NCBI GenBank assembly: GCA_958428295.1
Contig: CAUAFL010000007.1
Coordinates: forward strand, 1 to 64,000
Direction of reading: 5' to 3'
Length of the DNA: 64,000 bases
Source: an uncultured Bacillota bacterium
Lineage (GTDB): Bacteria; Bacillota_I; Bacilli_A; RF39; UBA660
The notes under the pieces are model-generated. The model ran no database searches, was not told the origin of the DNA, and was given only the letters and a program-made list of their open reading frames with translations. Positions 53,354 to 61,910 of this stretch are shown here, piece by piece. Position numbers and translations under genes: made by a program. Every line of letters begins with the position of its first letter. The stretch's first letter is position 1.

Positions 53354-53884
53354 ATGAGCCGTATTGGAAATCGTAAAATTGAAGTTCCCGCAGGAGTTAC
53401 TGTCAAAGAAGAAAATGGATTAGTAACGGTAACTGGCCCCAAGGGAAGCTTGACTCAAGTAATGTTAAAAGATATCTCTATGAAACAAGAAGAGAATATT
53501 CTTACATTAGAAAGAGCTAACGAAGCAGCGAAAGCAATGCATGGAACAATGAATGCACTTCTTCAAAATATGATCATTGGGGTAACCACTGGTTATGAGA
53601 AGACACTTGAAATTGTTGGTGTTGGGTATCGCTTTAATGTCAGTGGTAATAAATTAGTGATCAATGCTGGATATTCTCATCCAGTCGAACTAGTTATTCC
53701 AACTGGGCTTACCGTTGAATCATCTAGCAATACAGAAATCACTATTAAAGGGATTGATAAAGTGTTAGTAGGTGAGTTTGCTGCCAACGTTAGAAAAGTT
53801 CGTAAACCAGAACCATATAAGGGTAAAGGTATCCGTTATAAGGATGAACATATAAGACGTAAAGAAGGAAAGAAAGCTGCTTAA
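53354..53884 (+). CDS. rplF: 50S ribosomal protein L6 (uL6)
   Basis: 176 residues in two similar domains: MSRIGNRKIEVPAGV, VTGPKGSL, VGVGYRF, and the C-terminal RKPEPYKGKGIRY signature. Confidence 0.96.
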   Translation: MSRIGNRKIEVPAGVTVKEENGLVTVTGPKGSLTQVMLKDISMKQEENILTLERANEAAKAMHGTMNALLQNMIIGVTTGYEKTLEIVGVGYRFNVSGNKLVINAGYSHPVELVIPTGLTVESSSNTEITIKGIDKVLVGEFAANVRKVRKPEPYKGKGIRYKDEHIRRKEGKKAA

Positions 53885-53905
53885 TTGTAGGAAGGAGAAA
53901 AAAGT

Positions 53906-54268
53906 ATGATTAATAAAAAATCAAGAAATGAAATGCGTGAAGTCCGCCATGCCCGTATTAGAAAAGAAATGCATGGAACACCGGCTATACCACGGTTAAA
54001 TATCTTCCGTTCTAATACCGGAATATATGCTCAAATCATCGACGATGAAAGTGCCACAACGTTAGTTTCTGCTTCTTCCCTAGAAAAAGAGTTAGAACTT
54101 AGTAACGGTTCTAATATAGAAGCAGCGAAAAAAGTAGGTGCTAGCATTGCAAAAAAAGCTAAAGAAGCAGGTATTACCAAAGTTGTATTTGATAGAGGTG
54201 GCTACCTATATCATGGTCGTGTACAAGCACTAGCTGATGCTGCACGTGAAAATGGATTAGAGTTCTAA
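53906..54268 (+). CDS. rplR: 50S ribosomal protein L18 (uL18)
   Basis: 120 residues; 5S rRNA binding. [42 protein letters not shown] (core [11 protein letters not shown]). Confidence 0.96.
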   Translation: MINKKSRNEMREVRHARIRKEMHGTPAIPRLNIFRSNTGIYAQIIDDESATTLVSASSLEKELELSNGSNIEAAKKVGASIAKKAKEAGITKVVFDRGGYLYHGRVQALADAARENGLEF

Positions 54269-54279
54269 GGAGGGTAAAT

Positions 54280-54789
54280 ATGCAAAAACAAACAAACGAT
54301 TCCAAAGATAAACAACTAGAAGAAGTCGTTGTGCAATTAAAACCAGTTGTCAAAGTGACAAAAGGTGGTCGGCAACGTCGTTATGCAGCTGTTGTAGTAG
54401 TTGGAGACCGTAAAGGACACGTTGGTTTAGGTACCGGAAAAGCATCTGAAGTACCTGAAGCAATTAAAAAGGCCATCCAAGATGCCAACAAAAATATGAT
54501 TACCATTACTCTAATGGACAATCGAACGCTTGCTCATGAAGCAACCGGAATTAGCGGTGCTGCCAGAGTAATGTTAAAGCCAGCCAAAGAAGGTACTGGT
54601 ATCATTGCCGGTGGTAGTGTTCGTGCTGTCTTAGAATTAGCTGGTATTCGTGATATTGTTTCAAAATCATTAGGTGCTAGAACCAAACTAAATATGGCTC
54701 AAGCGGCTATTAATGGTCTTAAGAGTATTAAAACACCAGAAGAAGTAGCCAAACTTCGTGGGAAGAGTGTAGAGGAGATTTTAGGATAA
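54280..54789 (+). CDS. rpsE: 30S ribosomal protein S5 (uS5)
   Basis: 169 residues: [32 protein letters not shown], and [19 protein letters not shown]. The stop shares a base with the start of rplO; the rpmD gene normally between them is missing. Confidence 0.96.
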   Translation: MQKQTNDSKDKQLEEVVVQLKPVVKVTKGGRQRRYAAVVVVGDRKGHVGLGTGKASEVPEAIKKAIQDANKNMITITLMDNRTLAHEATGISGAARVMLKPAKEGTGIIAGGSVRAVLELAGIRDIVSKSLGARTKLNMAQAAINGLKSIKTPEEVAKLRGKSVEEILG

Positions 54790-55232
54790 TGAAGTTACAT
54801 GAATTACAAAAAAATCCTGGTGCTACAACAAGAAAAAAAATCGTTGGCCGCGGTTCTGGTAGTGGTCTTGGGAAAACATCAGGACGTGGTCAAAAAGGGC
54901 AAAATGCTCGTAGTGGCGGCGGTGTAAATCCTGTCTTTGAAGGAGGACAATTGCCTTTATATCGTCGACTACCAAAACGTGGTTTTTCAAACCATATGTT
55001 CAAGAAAGAATATGCGGTTATCAATGTTTCTGATTTGAATGTTTTTGATGAGGGAACCGTTGTAACACCGGCTTTATTGAAAGAAATAGGGCTAGTTAAA
55101 AAACAGCTAGCTGGAATAAAAGTACTAGGAGAAGGAACATTAGATAAAAAATTAACTATTCAAGCACATAAATTTTCTAAAAGTGCATTAGTAAAAATAG
55201 GTGAATCAGGAAGTAAAGCCGAGGTGATCTAA
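54789..55232 (+). CDS. rplO: 50S ribosomal protein L15 (uL15)
   Basis: 147 residues: [26 protein letters not shown] and [11 protein letters not shown]. Directly follows rpsE with one-base overlap. Confidence 0.95.
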   Translation: MKLHELQKNPGATTRKKIVGRGSGSGLGKTSGRGQKGQNARSGGGVNPVFEGGQLPLYRRLPKRGFSNHMFKKEYAVINVSDLNVFDEGTVVTPALLKEIGLVKKQLAGIKVLGEGTLDKKLTIQAHKFSKSALVKIGESGSKAEVI

Positions 55233-55233
55233 G

Positions 55234-56502
55234 ATGTTTGCTACCTTGAAGCAAATTTTCAAACCAACCAATAAAGACTTGCAGAAACGCTTAGGCTTCA
55301 CCTTAGTTGTTCTAGCGATCTTTATTATTGGAACGACAATTCAGGTTCCAGGAACCAGTAGTATTACTAAGAATTTAGGATTTCTAGAATTAATTAACTC
55401 TATGGGAGGAGGAGCCTTAAAAAACTTTTCCATTTTCTCTCTAGGGGTTATGCCTTATATTACCGCAACGATTTTAATGCAACTATTGCAAGAGGTAATT
55501 CCTTACTTTCAAGATCTTAATAAACAAGGTCCCGTAGGACGGCAAAAGATCAATCAAATTTCTAGATATGTGGGAATTATTTTTGCTTTCATTCAGGGGT
55601 ATGCCTTTTCCTTTATGTTTTTAGGACAAAGTGCTAGCCCAGCGGACTATTTATATGTTTCGACAATTTTAACAGCAGGTACTGCTTTGTTATTATGGCT
55701 CGGTGACCAAATTACTCAAAAGGGTCTTGGTAACGGTCTAAGTCTAATTATTATGGCAGGAATTATTGCTACATTACCACAAATGTTTATTGATGCCTTT
55801 ACGGGGTTAGTAGTATTTGATGGTACGGCTCAAATGATTGCATTTGGCATTGTTAAATTTATTCTATTTGTCATTGTCTATTTCGCCATTATTATTGGAG
55901 TTATCTTTGTGCAGGAGGCAGAGCGAAAAGTACCAATTCAATATGCCAATAAATCGGGTAATCTTGGAACAGATACTTCCTCTTTCGTCCCAATCAAAGT
56001 AAATACAGCCAATGTAGTGCCGGTTATCTTTGCCTCTAGCCTAATGGCTATTCCGGGGATTATTGCCCAATTAGTTAATCAAGAGGGTTTTAATCTATTT
56101 GTTCAAAAATATTTAACATATACAACACCCGTAGGATTTGTGATTTATGTAATTTTTATTTTCCTATTTGGTTTTGTTTATACTTATATGATTTTTAAAC
56201 CAGAAGAATTTGCTCAAAATTTAGCTAAAAATGGAGGCTATATTCCAGGTGTTCGGCCGGGAGAAGAGACTAAAAAATATTTAGGAAAAGTCCTAACACG
56301 TGTAACCTGCTTAGGTTCTATTTTCTTAACAGTTATTGTAGCTCTACCAATTATTTTTTCCAATATTACGAGTTTACCAACGAGTGTTAGTATTGGTGGA
56401 ACGGGGCTATTAATTGTTGTAGGAGTGGCACTAGAAACCTATAAACAAATTGAAGGAAGTTTGCTTTCTAGAAATTACAAGAAAGGCTATAAACGAAGAT
56501 GA
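55234..56502 (+). CDS. secY: Protein translocase channel SecY
   Basis: 422 residues, ten membrane segments. Conserved parts: GVMPYITATILMQLL, LNKQGPVGRQKINQISRY (core), ERKVPIQYA in the cytosolic loop, and RPGEETKKYL. Partner of SecE (11556). Ends with TGA and overlaps adk by four bases. Confidence 0.97.
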   Translation: MFATLKQIFKPTNKDLQKRLGFTLVVLAIFIIGTTIQVPGTSSITKNLGFLELINSMGGGALKNFSIFSLGVMPYITATILMQLLQEVIPYFQDLNKQGPVGRQKINQISRYVGIIFAFIQGYAFSFMFLGQSASPADYLYVSTILTAGTALLLWLGDQITQKGLGNGLSLIIMAGIIATLPQMFIDAFTGLVVFDGTAQMIAFGIVKFILFVIVYFAIIIGVIFVQEAERKVPIQYANKSGNLGTDTSSFVPIKVNTANVVPVIFASSLMAIPGIIAQLVNQEGFNLFVQKYLTYTTPVGFVIYVIFIFLFGFVYTYMIFKPEEFAQNLAKNGGYIPGVRPGEETKKYLGKVLTRVTCLGSIFLTVIVALPIIFSNITSLPTSVSIGGTGLLIVVGVALETYKQIEGSLLSRNYKKGYKRR

Positions 56503-57170
56503 AAAACATTTTATTTATAGCACCACCGGCCGCCGGAAAAGGAACGCAAAGTGAATTAATCGAAAAGAAATATCACTTGCCTCATATTTCTACGGGCGAT
56601 ATTTTAAGAGAAGCTAGTCTATTAGATAATGAACTAGGAAGTTATATTAGAGAGGTTTTATCCAGTGGCGGACTAGTCAAGGATGAAATTACTTATCAAC
56701 TAATAGAAGAAAGACTTAGTCAATCAGATTGTCAAAATGGGTATATTTTAGATGGGTTTCCAAGAAATGTGGAACAGGCAAAAAAATACGATGAAATATT
56801 AACTAATTTAAAACAACAATTAGGCTTTGTCTTTTCTTTAGAAATTGATGAAAAAGTGTTAGAAAAAAGAATTACTGGTCGTCGTATTTGTGAGCAGTGT
56901 AATGCAGTTTATAATCTGAACAGCAAGAATGAACAGCCTCAAATAGAATCAACTTGTAATAAATGTAGTGGAAGACTTTATCAAAGAAATGATGATAACA
57001 TTACTTCTTTTCAAAACCGTTATCAGTTGTATTTGGAAAAAACAGCACCTTTACTTGACTATTATAGGCAAAAAGGTGTATTATATGTTATCAATGGTGA
57101 AGGTTCAAAAGAGGAAATTCATGATCGAATTGTTCAAGTATTAACAGAAAGGGCCAAAGGTGGAGAATGA
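56499..57170 (+). CDS. adk: Adenylate kinase, zinc-binding LID type
   Basis: 223 residues. P-loop APPAAGKGTQ replaces the usual GxPGAGKGTQ with Ala for Gly at one position; DGFPRN and the LID with four Cys (CEQC and CNKC) indicating a structural zinc. Makes 2 ADP from ATP and AMP. Overlaps secY and map by four bases each, ending TGA. Confidence 0.95.
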   Translation: MKNILFIAPPAAGKGTQSELIEKKYHLPHISTGDILREASLLDNELGSYIREVLSSGGLVKDEITYQLIEERLSQSDCQNGYILDGFPRNVEQAKKYDEILTNLKQQLGFVFSLEIDEKVLEKRITGRRICEQCNAVYNLNSKNEQPQIESTCNKCSGRLYQRNDDNITSFQNRYQLYLEKTAPLLDYYRQKGVLYVINGEGSKEEIHDRIVQVLTERAKGGE

Positions 57171-57913
57171 TTAGTATCAAAAGTAAACGCGAAATAGAGT
57201 TATTAAAAAAAGCGGGTACCATTGTCTATCAGACTCATCAATACCTCCGCCCCTTTCTTCGCCCAGGGATCAAAACTTGTGAACTTGACCGTTTAGCCGA
57301 AGACTTCATTAGAGCGCATGGTGCAACCCCATCCTTTAAGGGGTACGAAGGTTTTCCTAGTGCTCTTTGCATTAGCATTAACGAAGAAGTAGTACATGGC
57401 TTTCCTAGTGATAGACTGCTTGAAGAAGGTGATATTATTTCTATTGATATCGGAGCTTGTTATAAAGGATATCATGGTGATTCTGCTTGGACATATCCAG
57501 TAGGTAAGATAAGTCCTGAAAATTCTTATTTATTAGAACATACCGAAAAAGCTTTATGGGAAGGCATCAAACAAGTAAAACCAGGCAATCAAATAGGGGA
57601 TATTGGTTATGCAATTGAACAATATGCTATCAAGCATCAACTAGGGGTTGTCAAAGAATTAGTTGGTCATGGTGTAGGAACCGATGTTCACGAAGCACCG
57701 GATGTTCCTAATTATGGAAAACAAGGAACTGGGCCCAAACTAAAAGAGGGAATGGTCATTGCAATTGAACCAATGCTAACCTTAGGAAGTCCAGAAATAT
57801 TTATGGATGATAATGACTGGACCATCATTACCGATGATATGTCTTGTTCAGCACATTTTGAACATACCGTCGTCGTAACCAGTGATGGTGTTGAAATATT
57901 AACAGGAGAGTGA
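57167..57913 (+). CDS. map: Methionine aminopeptidase type I
   Basis: 248 residues; removes N-terminal Met. Metal ligands are visible in [18 protein letters not shown] (Asp pair), [12 protein letters not shown] (His), IEPM and the final Glu in [11 protein letters not shown]. Coupled to adk. Confidence 0.96.
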   Translation: MISIKSKREIELLKKAGTIVYQTHQYLRPFLRPGIKTCELDRLAEDFIRAHGATPSFKGYEGFPSALCISINEEVVHGFPSDRLLEEGDIISIDIGACYKGYHGDSAWTYPVGKISPENSYLLEHTEKALWEGIKQVKPGNQIGDIGYAIEQYAIKHQLGVVKELVGHGVGTDVHEAPDVPNYGKQGTGPKLKEGMVIAIEPMLTLGSPEIFMDDNDWTIITDDMSCSAHFEHTVVVTSDGVEILTGE

Positions 57914-57917
57914 AAAG

Positions 57918-58133
57918 ATGGCGAAAGATGATGTGATTGAAGTAGATGGCAAAGTTTTAGAAATTATACCAGGTGGTAAATTTAAGGTCCAATTAGAAAA
58001 TGGACACATTGTGGAAGCTCACGTTTCTGGTAAAATACGAATGAATTACATTCGCATCTTACCGGGGGATACCGTAATGATTGAATTATCACCTTATGAC
58101 TTAACACGTGGGCGTATTACCTATCGTAAATAA
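57918..58133 (+). CDS. infA: Translation initiation factor IF-1
   Basis: 71 residues, S1/OB fold: [39 protein letters not shown] (core), LTRGRITYR end. Binds the 30S A site. Confidence 0.96.
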   Translation: MAKDDVIEVDGKVLEIIPGGKFKVQLENGHIVEAHVSGKIRMNYIRILPGDTVMIELSPYDLTRGRITYRK

Positions 58134-58148
58134 TAGGAGGGAATTATA

Positions 58149-58262
58149 ATGAAAGTACAAGCATCAGTAAAACCGATTTGCCCAAAATGTAAAATTGTAA
58201 GAAGAAAAGGCAAAATCAGAGTAATTTGTGAAAATCCAAAACACAAGCAAAGACAAGGTTAA
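58149..58262 (+). pseudogene. rpmJ: 50S ribosomal protein L36 (bL36) gene with an apparent one-base frameshift
   Basis: ATG 58149 (AGGAGGG upstream) begins [17 protein letters not shown], the exact L36 N-terminus with its first two zinc cysteines. After GTA at 58197-58199 the frame gives [10 protein letters not shown] then TGA. Shifting by one base restores [20 protein letters not shown] and the TAA at 58261-58263, the expected L36 C-terminus with the third Cys and the His. An extra A in the run around 58199-58201 explains it. It is either a sequencing or assembly error or a genuine loss; L36 is dispensable in some bacteria. Confidence 0.8.
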
Positions 58263-58279
58263 TAAGAGGAGGTTATTAT

Positions 58280-58648
58280 ATGGCACGTATTAAAGGTGTA
58301 GATATTCCAAATGATAAGCATATCGTCATTTCACTTACTTATATCTATGGAATTGGAAAAAGTTTAGCAGAAACAATCTGTCAAAATGCAAAAGTAGAGC
58401 CTACAAAAAAAGCAGGAGACTTAACACAAGAAGAATTAATTACTCTTCGGGATGAAATTAATAAGCATCTAACTGAAGGAGACTTACGCCGCGAAGTTAG
58501 TATGAATATTAAAACGAAAATGGAAATTAACTCTTATCAAGGAAGTCGTCATAAAAAGGGCTTACCAGTAAGAGGTCAACGAACAAGTCGCAATGCCAGA
58601 ACCCGTAAAGGTAGAGGTAAGATTGTCGCTAATAAGAAGAAAGTTTAG
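58280..58648 (+). CDS. rpsM: 30S ribosomal protein S13 (uS13)
   Basis: 122 residues: [40 protein letters not shown] and the basic tail. Contacts P-site tRNA and S19. Confidence 0.96.
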   Translation: MARIKGVDIPNDKHIVISLTYIYGIGKSLAETICQNAKVEPTKKAGDLTQEELITLRDEINKHLTEGDLRREVSMNIKTKMEINSYQGSRHKKGLPVRGQRTSRNARTRKGRGKIVANKKKV

Positions 58649-58665
58649 TAAGGAGGGTGTGAAAA

Positions 58666-59049
58666 ATGGCTTATAAAACGCGAAAGAAAAAAGTAAAGAA
58701 AAATATTCCTGAAGGAATTGTACATATTCAGTCAACCTTCAATAACACAATTATTACCGTGACTGATAAAGAAGGAAATACAATTAGTTGGTCTGCTAGT
58801 GGAGCTTTAGGATTTAAAGGAAGTAAAAAATCAACTCCATTTGCTGCTGGCATGGCTTCAGAACAAGCAGCCAAAGCCGCTTATGACTTAGGAATGAGAA
58901 AAGTAGAAGTCGTTGTCAAAGGGCTAGGACCTGGTCGTGAAACAGCAATACGTTCTCTTCAAACGGCTGGTCTTGAAGTAACTACCATTACCGATGTAAC
59001 ACCAATTCCACATAACGGATGTCGTCCACCAAAACGACCACGTGGATAA
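58666..59049 (+). CDS. rpsK: 30S ribosomal protein S11 (uS11)
   Basis: 127 residues: [37 protein letters not shown], and [13 protein letters not shown] at the C-terminus, forming the mRNA platform. Confidence 0.96.
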   Translation: MAYKTRKKKVKKNIPEGIVHIQSTFNNTIITVTDKEGNTISWSASGALGFKGSKKSTPFAAGMASEQAAKAAYDLGMRKVEVVVKGLGPGRETAIRSLQTAGLEVTTITDVTPIPHNGCRPPKRPRG

Positions 59050-59068
59050 TTAAAGGGAGGTTAGTAAT

Positions 59069-60019
59069 TTGTTAGAATTTGAAAAACCAGTTTATAAAAT
59101 TACCGATTATGTAGAAAATAATTTTTACGGAAAGTTTGAACTTGAACCACTAGAAAGAGGTTTTGGTACTACTTTAGGAAACGCACTACGACGAGTTATG
59201 TTATCATCTCTTCCAGGCAGTGCGATCAGTGCTGTTAGAATTGAAGGAGTACTTCATGAATTTCAAACATTGGAAGGTGTCTTAGAGGATGTTACTACCA
59301 TTATTCTTAATCTAAAAGGTGTAGTACTTAAGAATCATGGTGGTGATAATAAAGTCATTCACATAAATATCACCGAAGAAGGGCCTGTTACTGCTGGTGA
59401 TATTACCGCTGATGCTGATATTGAAATTATCAATAAGGATCATGTGATTGCCAATATTGCCAAGGGTGGTAAACTTGTCATGGACATGATGGTAACCAAT
59501 GGTCGCGGTTATGTGAAAAGCGAAGATTCTAGATTGAAAAATAATAATAAATGTCATGGTTATATCATTATGGATTCAATTTACTCTCCAATTGAACGAG
59601 TTTCTTTTGAAGTAGAAAGTGCTCGTGTTGGCCAAGATGAAAGTTATGATAAACTAATGATAGAAACCTGGACGAATGGTTCTATTAAACCTGAAGAGGC
59701 GATTGCTTTAGCTGCTAAAATCTTAATCGAACACTTCAATATTGTCACCAATTTAAGTGATATTGCTGATATGAGTGGCATGATGATTGAAAAAACAGAA
59801 GATCCCAAAACCAAAGCGTTAGAAACATCAATTGAGGATTTAGATTTTTCAGTAAGAGCTTATAATTGTTTGAAAAGAGCAGGTGTTCATACATTACAAG
59901 ATTTAGTAAACAAAAGTGAAAATGATATGATGAAAATCCGTAATTTAGGAAAAAAATCATTGAAAGAAGTACTTGATAAAATTAAAGAATTAGGACTAGA
60001 CCTAAGAGAAGATGATTAG
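59069..60019 (+). CDS. rpoA: RNA polymerase alpha subunit, TTG start
   Basis: 316 residues. N-terminal assembly domain with LERGFGTTLGNALRRVMLSSLPG-type sequence (core GNALRRVML) and C-terminal domain with LKRAGVHTLQDLV and the helix-hairpin LGKKSLKEV that bind UP elements and activators. The first codon is TTG at 59069 with GGGAGG 8 bases before it; an ATG start would truncate the conserved MLEFEKP start. Weak initiation may help set alpha synthesis. Confidence 0.96.
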   Translation: MLEFEKPVYKITDYVENNFYGKFELEPLERGFGTTLGNALRRVMLSSLPGSAISAVRIEGVLHEFQTLEGVLEDVTTIILNLKGVVLKNHGGDNKVIHINITEEGPVTAGDITADADIEIINKDHVIANIAKGGKLVMDMMVTNGRGYVKSEDSRLKNNNKCHGYIIMDSIYSPIERVSFEVESARVGQDESYDKLMIETWTNGSIKPEEAIALAAKILIEHFNIVTNLSDIADMSGMMIEKTEDPKTKALETSIEDLDFSVRAYNCLKRAGVHTLQDLVNKSENDMMKIRNLGKKSLKEVLDKIKELGLDLREDD

Positions 60020-60034
60020 AAGGAGGCTAGGAAA

Positions 60035-60385
60035 ATGGCATACAGAAAACTAGGTGTTGATAATAAACATAGAAGAAGTCTATTAGCAACCCAAGCAAAA
60101 CAAGTAATTATGAACGGACAAATTACTACTACGGTGACAAGAGCCAAAGAAGTTCGTAAAGCAGTAGAAAAATTAATTACTTATGGTAAGAAGGGAAGTC
60201 TTGGAGACCGTCGTAGAGCTCTTGCTTTCGTTCACAATGACAAAGAAGTAGTTAATAAAATCTTTAATGAACTAGCTCCTCGTTATGCAAATCGTAATGG
60301 TGGCTACACACAAATCCTAAAATTACAAGAACGTCGTGGTGATAATGCACCAATGGCCATCTTAAAATTGATTGAAGAAGCGTAA
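60035..60385 (+). CDS. rplQ: 50S ribosomal protein L17 (bL17)
   Basis: 116 residues: KLGVDNKHRRSLLATQ, TTTVTRAKEVRKAVEKLIT (core), and LQERRGDNAPMAILKL. Last gene of the superoperon. Confidence 0.96.
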   Translation: MAYRKLGVDNKHRRSLLATQAKQVIMNGQITTTVTRAKEVRKAVEKLITYGKKGSLGDRRRALAFVHNDKEVVNKIFNELAPRYANRNGGYTQILKLQERRGDNAPMAILKLIEEA

Positions 60386-60400
60386 GGCTTTCTTTTTTTG
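60374..60400 (+). terminator. Intrinsic terminator of the ribosomal superoperon
   Basis: AGAAGC pairs with GCTTTCT (one bulge) around GTAAG, then TTTTTTT. It overlaps the rplQ stop. Confidence 0.7.
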
Positions 60401-60413
60401 GTTAATAAACCAG

Positions 60414-60442
60414 TTGTCAAAAATATAGATATACATTATAAT
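60414..60442 (+). promoter_or_regulatory. Promoter of the gene at 60465
   Basis: TTGTCA (60414-60419), 17 bases, TATAAT (60437-60442). The start point should be near 60449, inside the palindrome described next. Confidence 0.85.
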
Positions 60443-60460
60443 TACCTCAAGAGAGGTAAT
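60441..60460 (+). promoter_or_regulatory. Perfect palindrome at -10/+1, probable operator
   Basis: ATTACCTC (60441-60448), AAGA, GAGGTAAT (60453-60460). It overlaps the end of the -10, the expected start point and the ribosome-binding GAGG. Since the left arm is mostly not transcribed, a protein-binding dyad is more likely than an RNA hairpin. Confidence 0.65.
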
Positions 60461-60464
60461 GAGT

Positions 60465-61283
60465 GTGAAAAAGTATGATTATGAATCACTATCAACGAAT
60501 GAACAACTTATTTATAGCCTAGAAAAGGCTCGAGAATGTTTGCAAGATGGCCGAATTAATTTAGCTTTTAAAATTTTACAAGATGTTTCTTTAGACTTAG
60601 AAACTAATAATAACTTATTATTAGAACTATCACAAACTTTACTTGCATCCAAGCAATTGGAATTAGCAATTACTTTATTGGAAAAGGGGAATCTTCAGAA
60701 TATAAAGGTCTTCAGTAGTCTTTGTATCCTATATGTACGTTTAAAACAAGAACATAAACTATATAAACTCTACAACAATATCGAACCTAAAAACTTTTAT
60801 CCACAAGATGGGAAACGATATTATAATGAAGTTAAAAATTATTTAGCTAAAACCCATTCTGATATTGTGGCTTTTCCTCACAATTACTATGAACAAATGC
60901 TTGCTAATTATCGTGAAAGTGCCGCACTTAATCATATTAAAGAGCGGCATGCGAAAGATAATGGCAACTTTCGAAAGAAGAATACGAGTTGTTTTGTAGC
61001 TAATATTGATATAGAAGGAACCTTCTATTATTTGAAAAAAACAATTAAAGCAGGCAGTGATCAGACGATTTGTCATGAACATTTTTCAGATACTTATATT
61101 TATGAAAGCTTAGATTGCGGGTTAAATCATAATTATAAAAAATGTGATTATTTAAAAGTAGTGACCTTACCTAATACAAATAAAATAGTAACCATGTTTC
61201 CTCTAGATGAGGGGCATGTTGACTCTTCTTCCAAAGTCAAACTTTCAATAAAAAGAAAAGGCAACTATTTGCACAACCGTTAA
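60465..61283 (+). CDS. Hypothetical protein with TPR-like N-terminus
   Basis: About 272 residues. The N-terminal half is all-helical with repeated alpha-hairpins (YSLEKARECLQDGRINLAFKIL, then LASKQLELAITLLEKGN) of the TPR type; the C-terminal half (about residues 170-270) is mixed alpha-beta with several Cys and His. No signal peptide or membrane segment. GTG at 60465 is preferred over ATG 60459, since GAGAGG is 8 bases before it but only 2 from the ATG. I do not recognise the family. It is the only gene under the palindromic operator. Confidence 0.65.
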   Translation: MKKYDYESLSTNEQLIYSLEKARECLQDGRINLAFKILQDVSLDLETNNNLLLELSQTLLASKQLELAITLLEKGNLQNIKVFSSLCILYVRLKQEHKLYKLYNNIEPKNFYPQDGKRYYNEVKNYLAKTHSDIVAFPHNYYEQMLANYRESAALNHIKERHAKDNGNFRKKNTSCFVANIDIEGTFYYLKKTIKAGSDQTICHEHFSDTYIYESLDCGLNHNYKKCDYLKVVTLPNTNKIVTMFPLDEGHVDSSSKVKLSIKRKGNYLHNR

Positions 61284-61300
61284 GAAAATAGTTGCCTTTT
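61256..61300 (+). terminator. Intrinsic terminator overlapping the 3' end of the TPR-like gene
   Basis: AAAGGCAACTATTT pairs with AAATAGTTGCCTTT around a loop of about 15 bases that contains the stop codon; TTTT follows. Confidence 0.85.
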
Positions 61301-61320
61301 CCTTAAAAGTTGCGTATAAT
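61292..61320 (+). promoter_or_regulatory. Promoter of the leucine T-box operon
   Basis: TTGCCT (61292-61297), 17 bases, TATAAT (61315-61320). The -35 is in the 3' arm of the preceding terminator. Confidence 0.8.
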
Positions 61321-61356
61321 AAAACTAGTTTTAAATGCTGTTATAGTAGTAAAAAA

Positions 61357-61540
61357 GAATGCCTTTTAAGAGAGTTTGTGGTCGGTGCGAGCAAATATAG
61401 CTTCTTTTTGAACTTAATAACAAGAAAGCATTTACGGAAAAGCATCCGTTATCATCAATAAAAGCTGCATAGCACTGCTATGAAGTAAGGTGGTACCGCG
61501 AATCGCTAAATTCGTCCTTATGGAGAATTTAGTTTTTTTA
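61357..61540 (+). promoter_or_regulatory. T-box leader (tRNA-Leu sensing) controlling the membrane protein gene and leuS
   Basis: The invariant T-box sequence AAGGTGGTACCGCG is at 61487-61500. The competing terminator is CTAAATTC (61506-61513) with GAATTTAG (61525-61532) plus seven T. Stem I closes with AATGC and GCATT and has GGTCGGTGCGAGC and a GA-rich AAGAGAG segment. The specifier region GAACTTAATAAC contains CTT and TTA overlapping, both leucine codons, which agrees with leuS downstream. Uncharged tRNA-Leu would stabilise the antiterminator. Confidence 0.93.
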
Positions 61541-61553
61541 TGGAGGAGAGTTT

Positions 61554-61910
61554 ATGGAAACACAAATATTCGTCTTTATTTTAACATTTTTGTTTGTTTT
61601 TTTAATCTATGAAATCTTTTTAGTTAGGAAATGTAAAAAGGATAAAAAACGAAAGAAACCAATAGAAGTTCAATATCTTATTAACCGTTATCATCTATCC
61701 TTACAGCATCTTAATTATAAACAATTATTAAACGTAGTAAGTATTGTTAGTGCCTTTGACATTGCTCTAGTGGTAACAGCTATTTCTATTCTAAAAAATT
61801 TCTATTTGCAATTAGCAGTAGGCTTTGTCTTAATTTTTGCACTTATCTTAGTAAGTTATGCAATCGTAGGTCATATTTATCAACAGAAAGGACGGAAAAA
61901 AAATGTATAA
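61554..61910 (+). CDS. Small integral membrane protein between the T-box and leuS
   Basis: A 118-residue protein with three hydrophobic segments (about residues 4-24, 62-80 and 84-106), a basic [10 protein letters not shown] cluster after the first, and a central [21 protein letters not shown] stretch (part: [15 protein letters not shown]). GGAGGAGAG precedes the ATG. It overlaps leuS by 8 bases and is under the leucine T-box, so its expression follows leucyl-tRNA charging. Function unknown. Confidence 0.75.
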   Translation: METQIFVFILTFLFVFLIYEIFLVRKCKKDKKRKKPIEVQYLINRYHLSLQHLNYKQLLNVVSIVSAFDIALVVTAISILKNFYLQLAVGFVLIFALILVSYAIVGHIYQQKGRKKNV

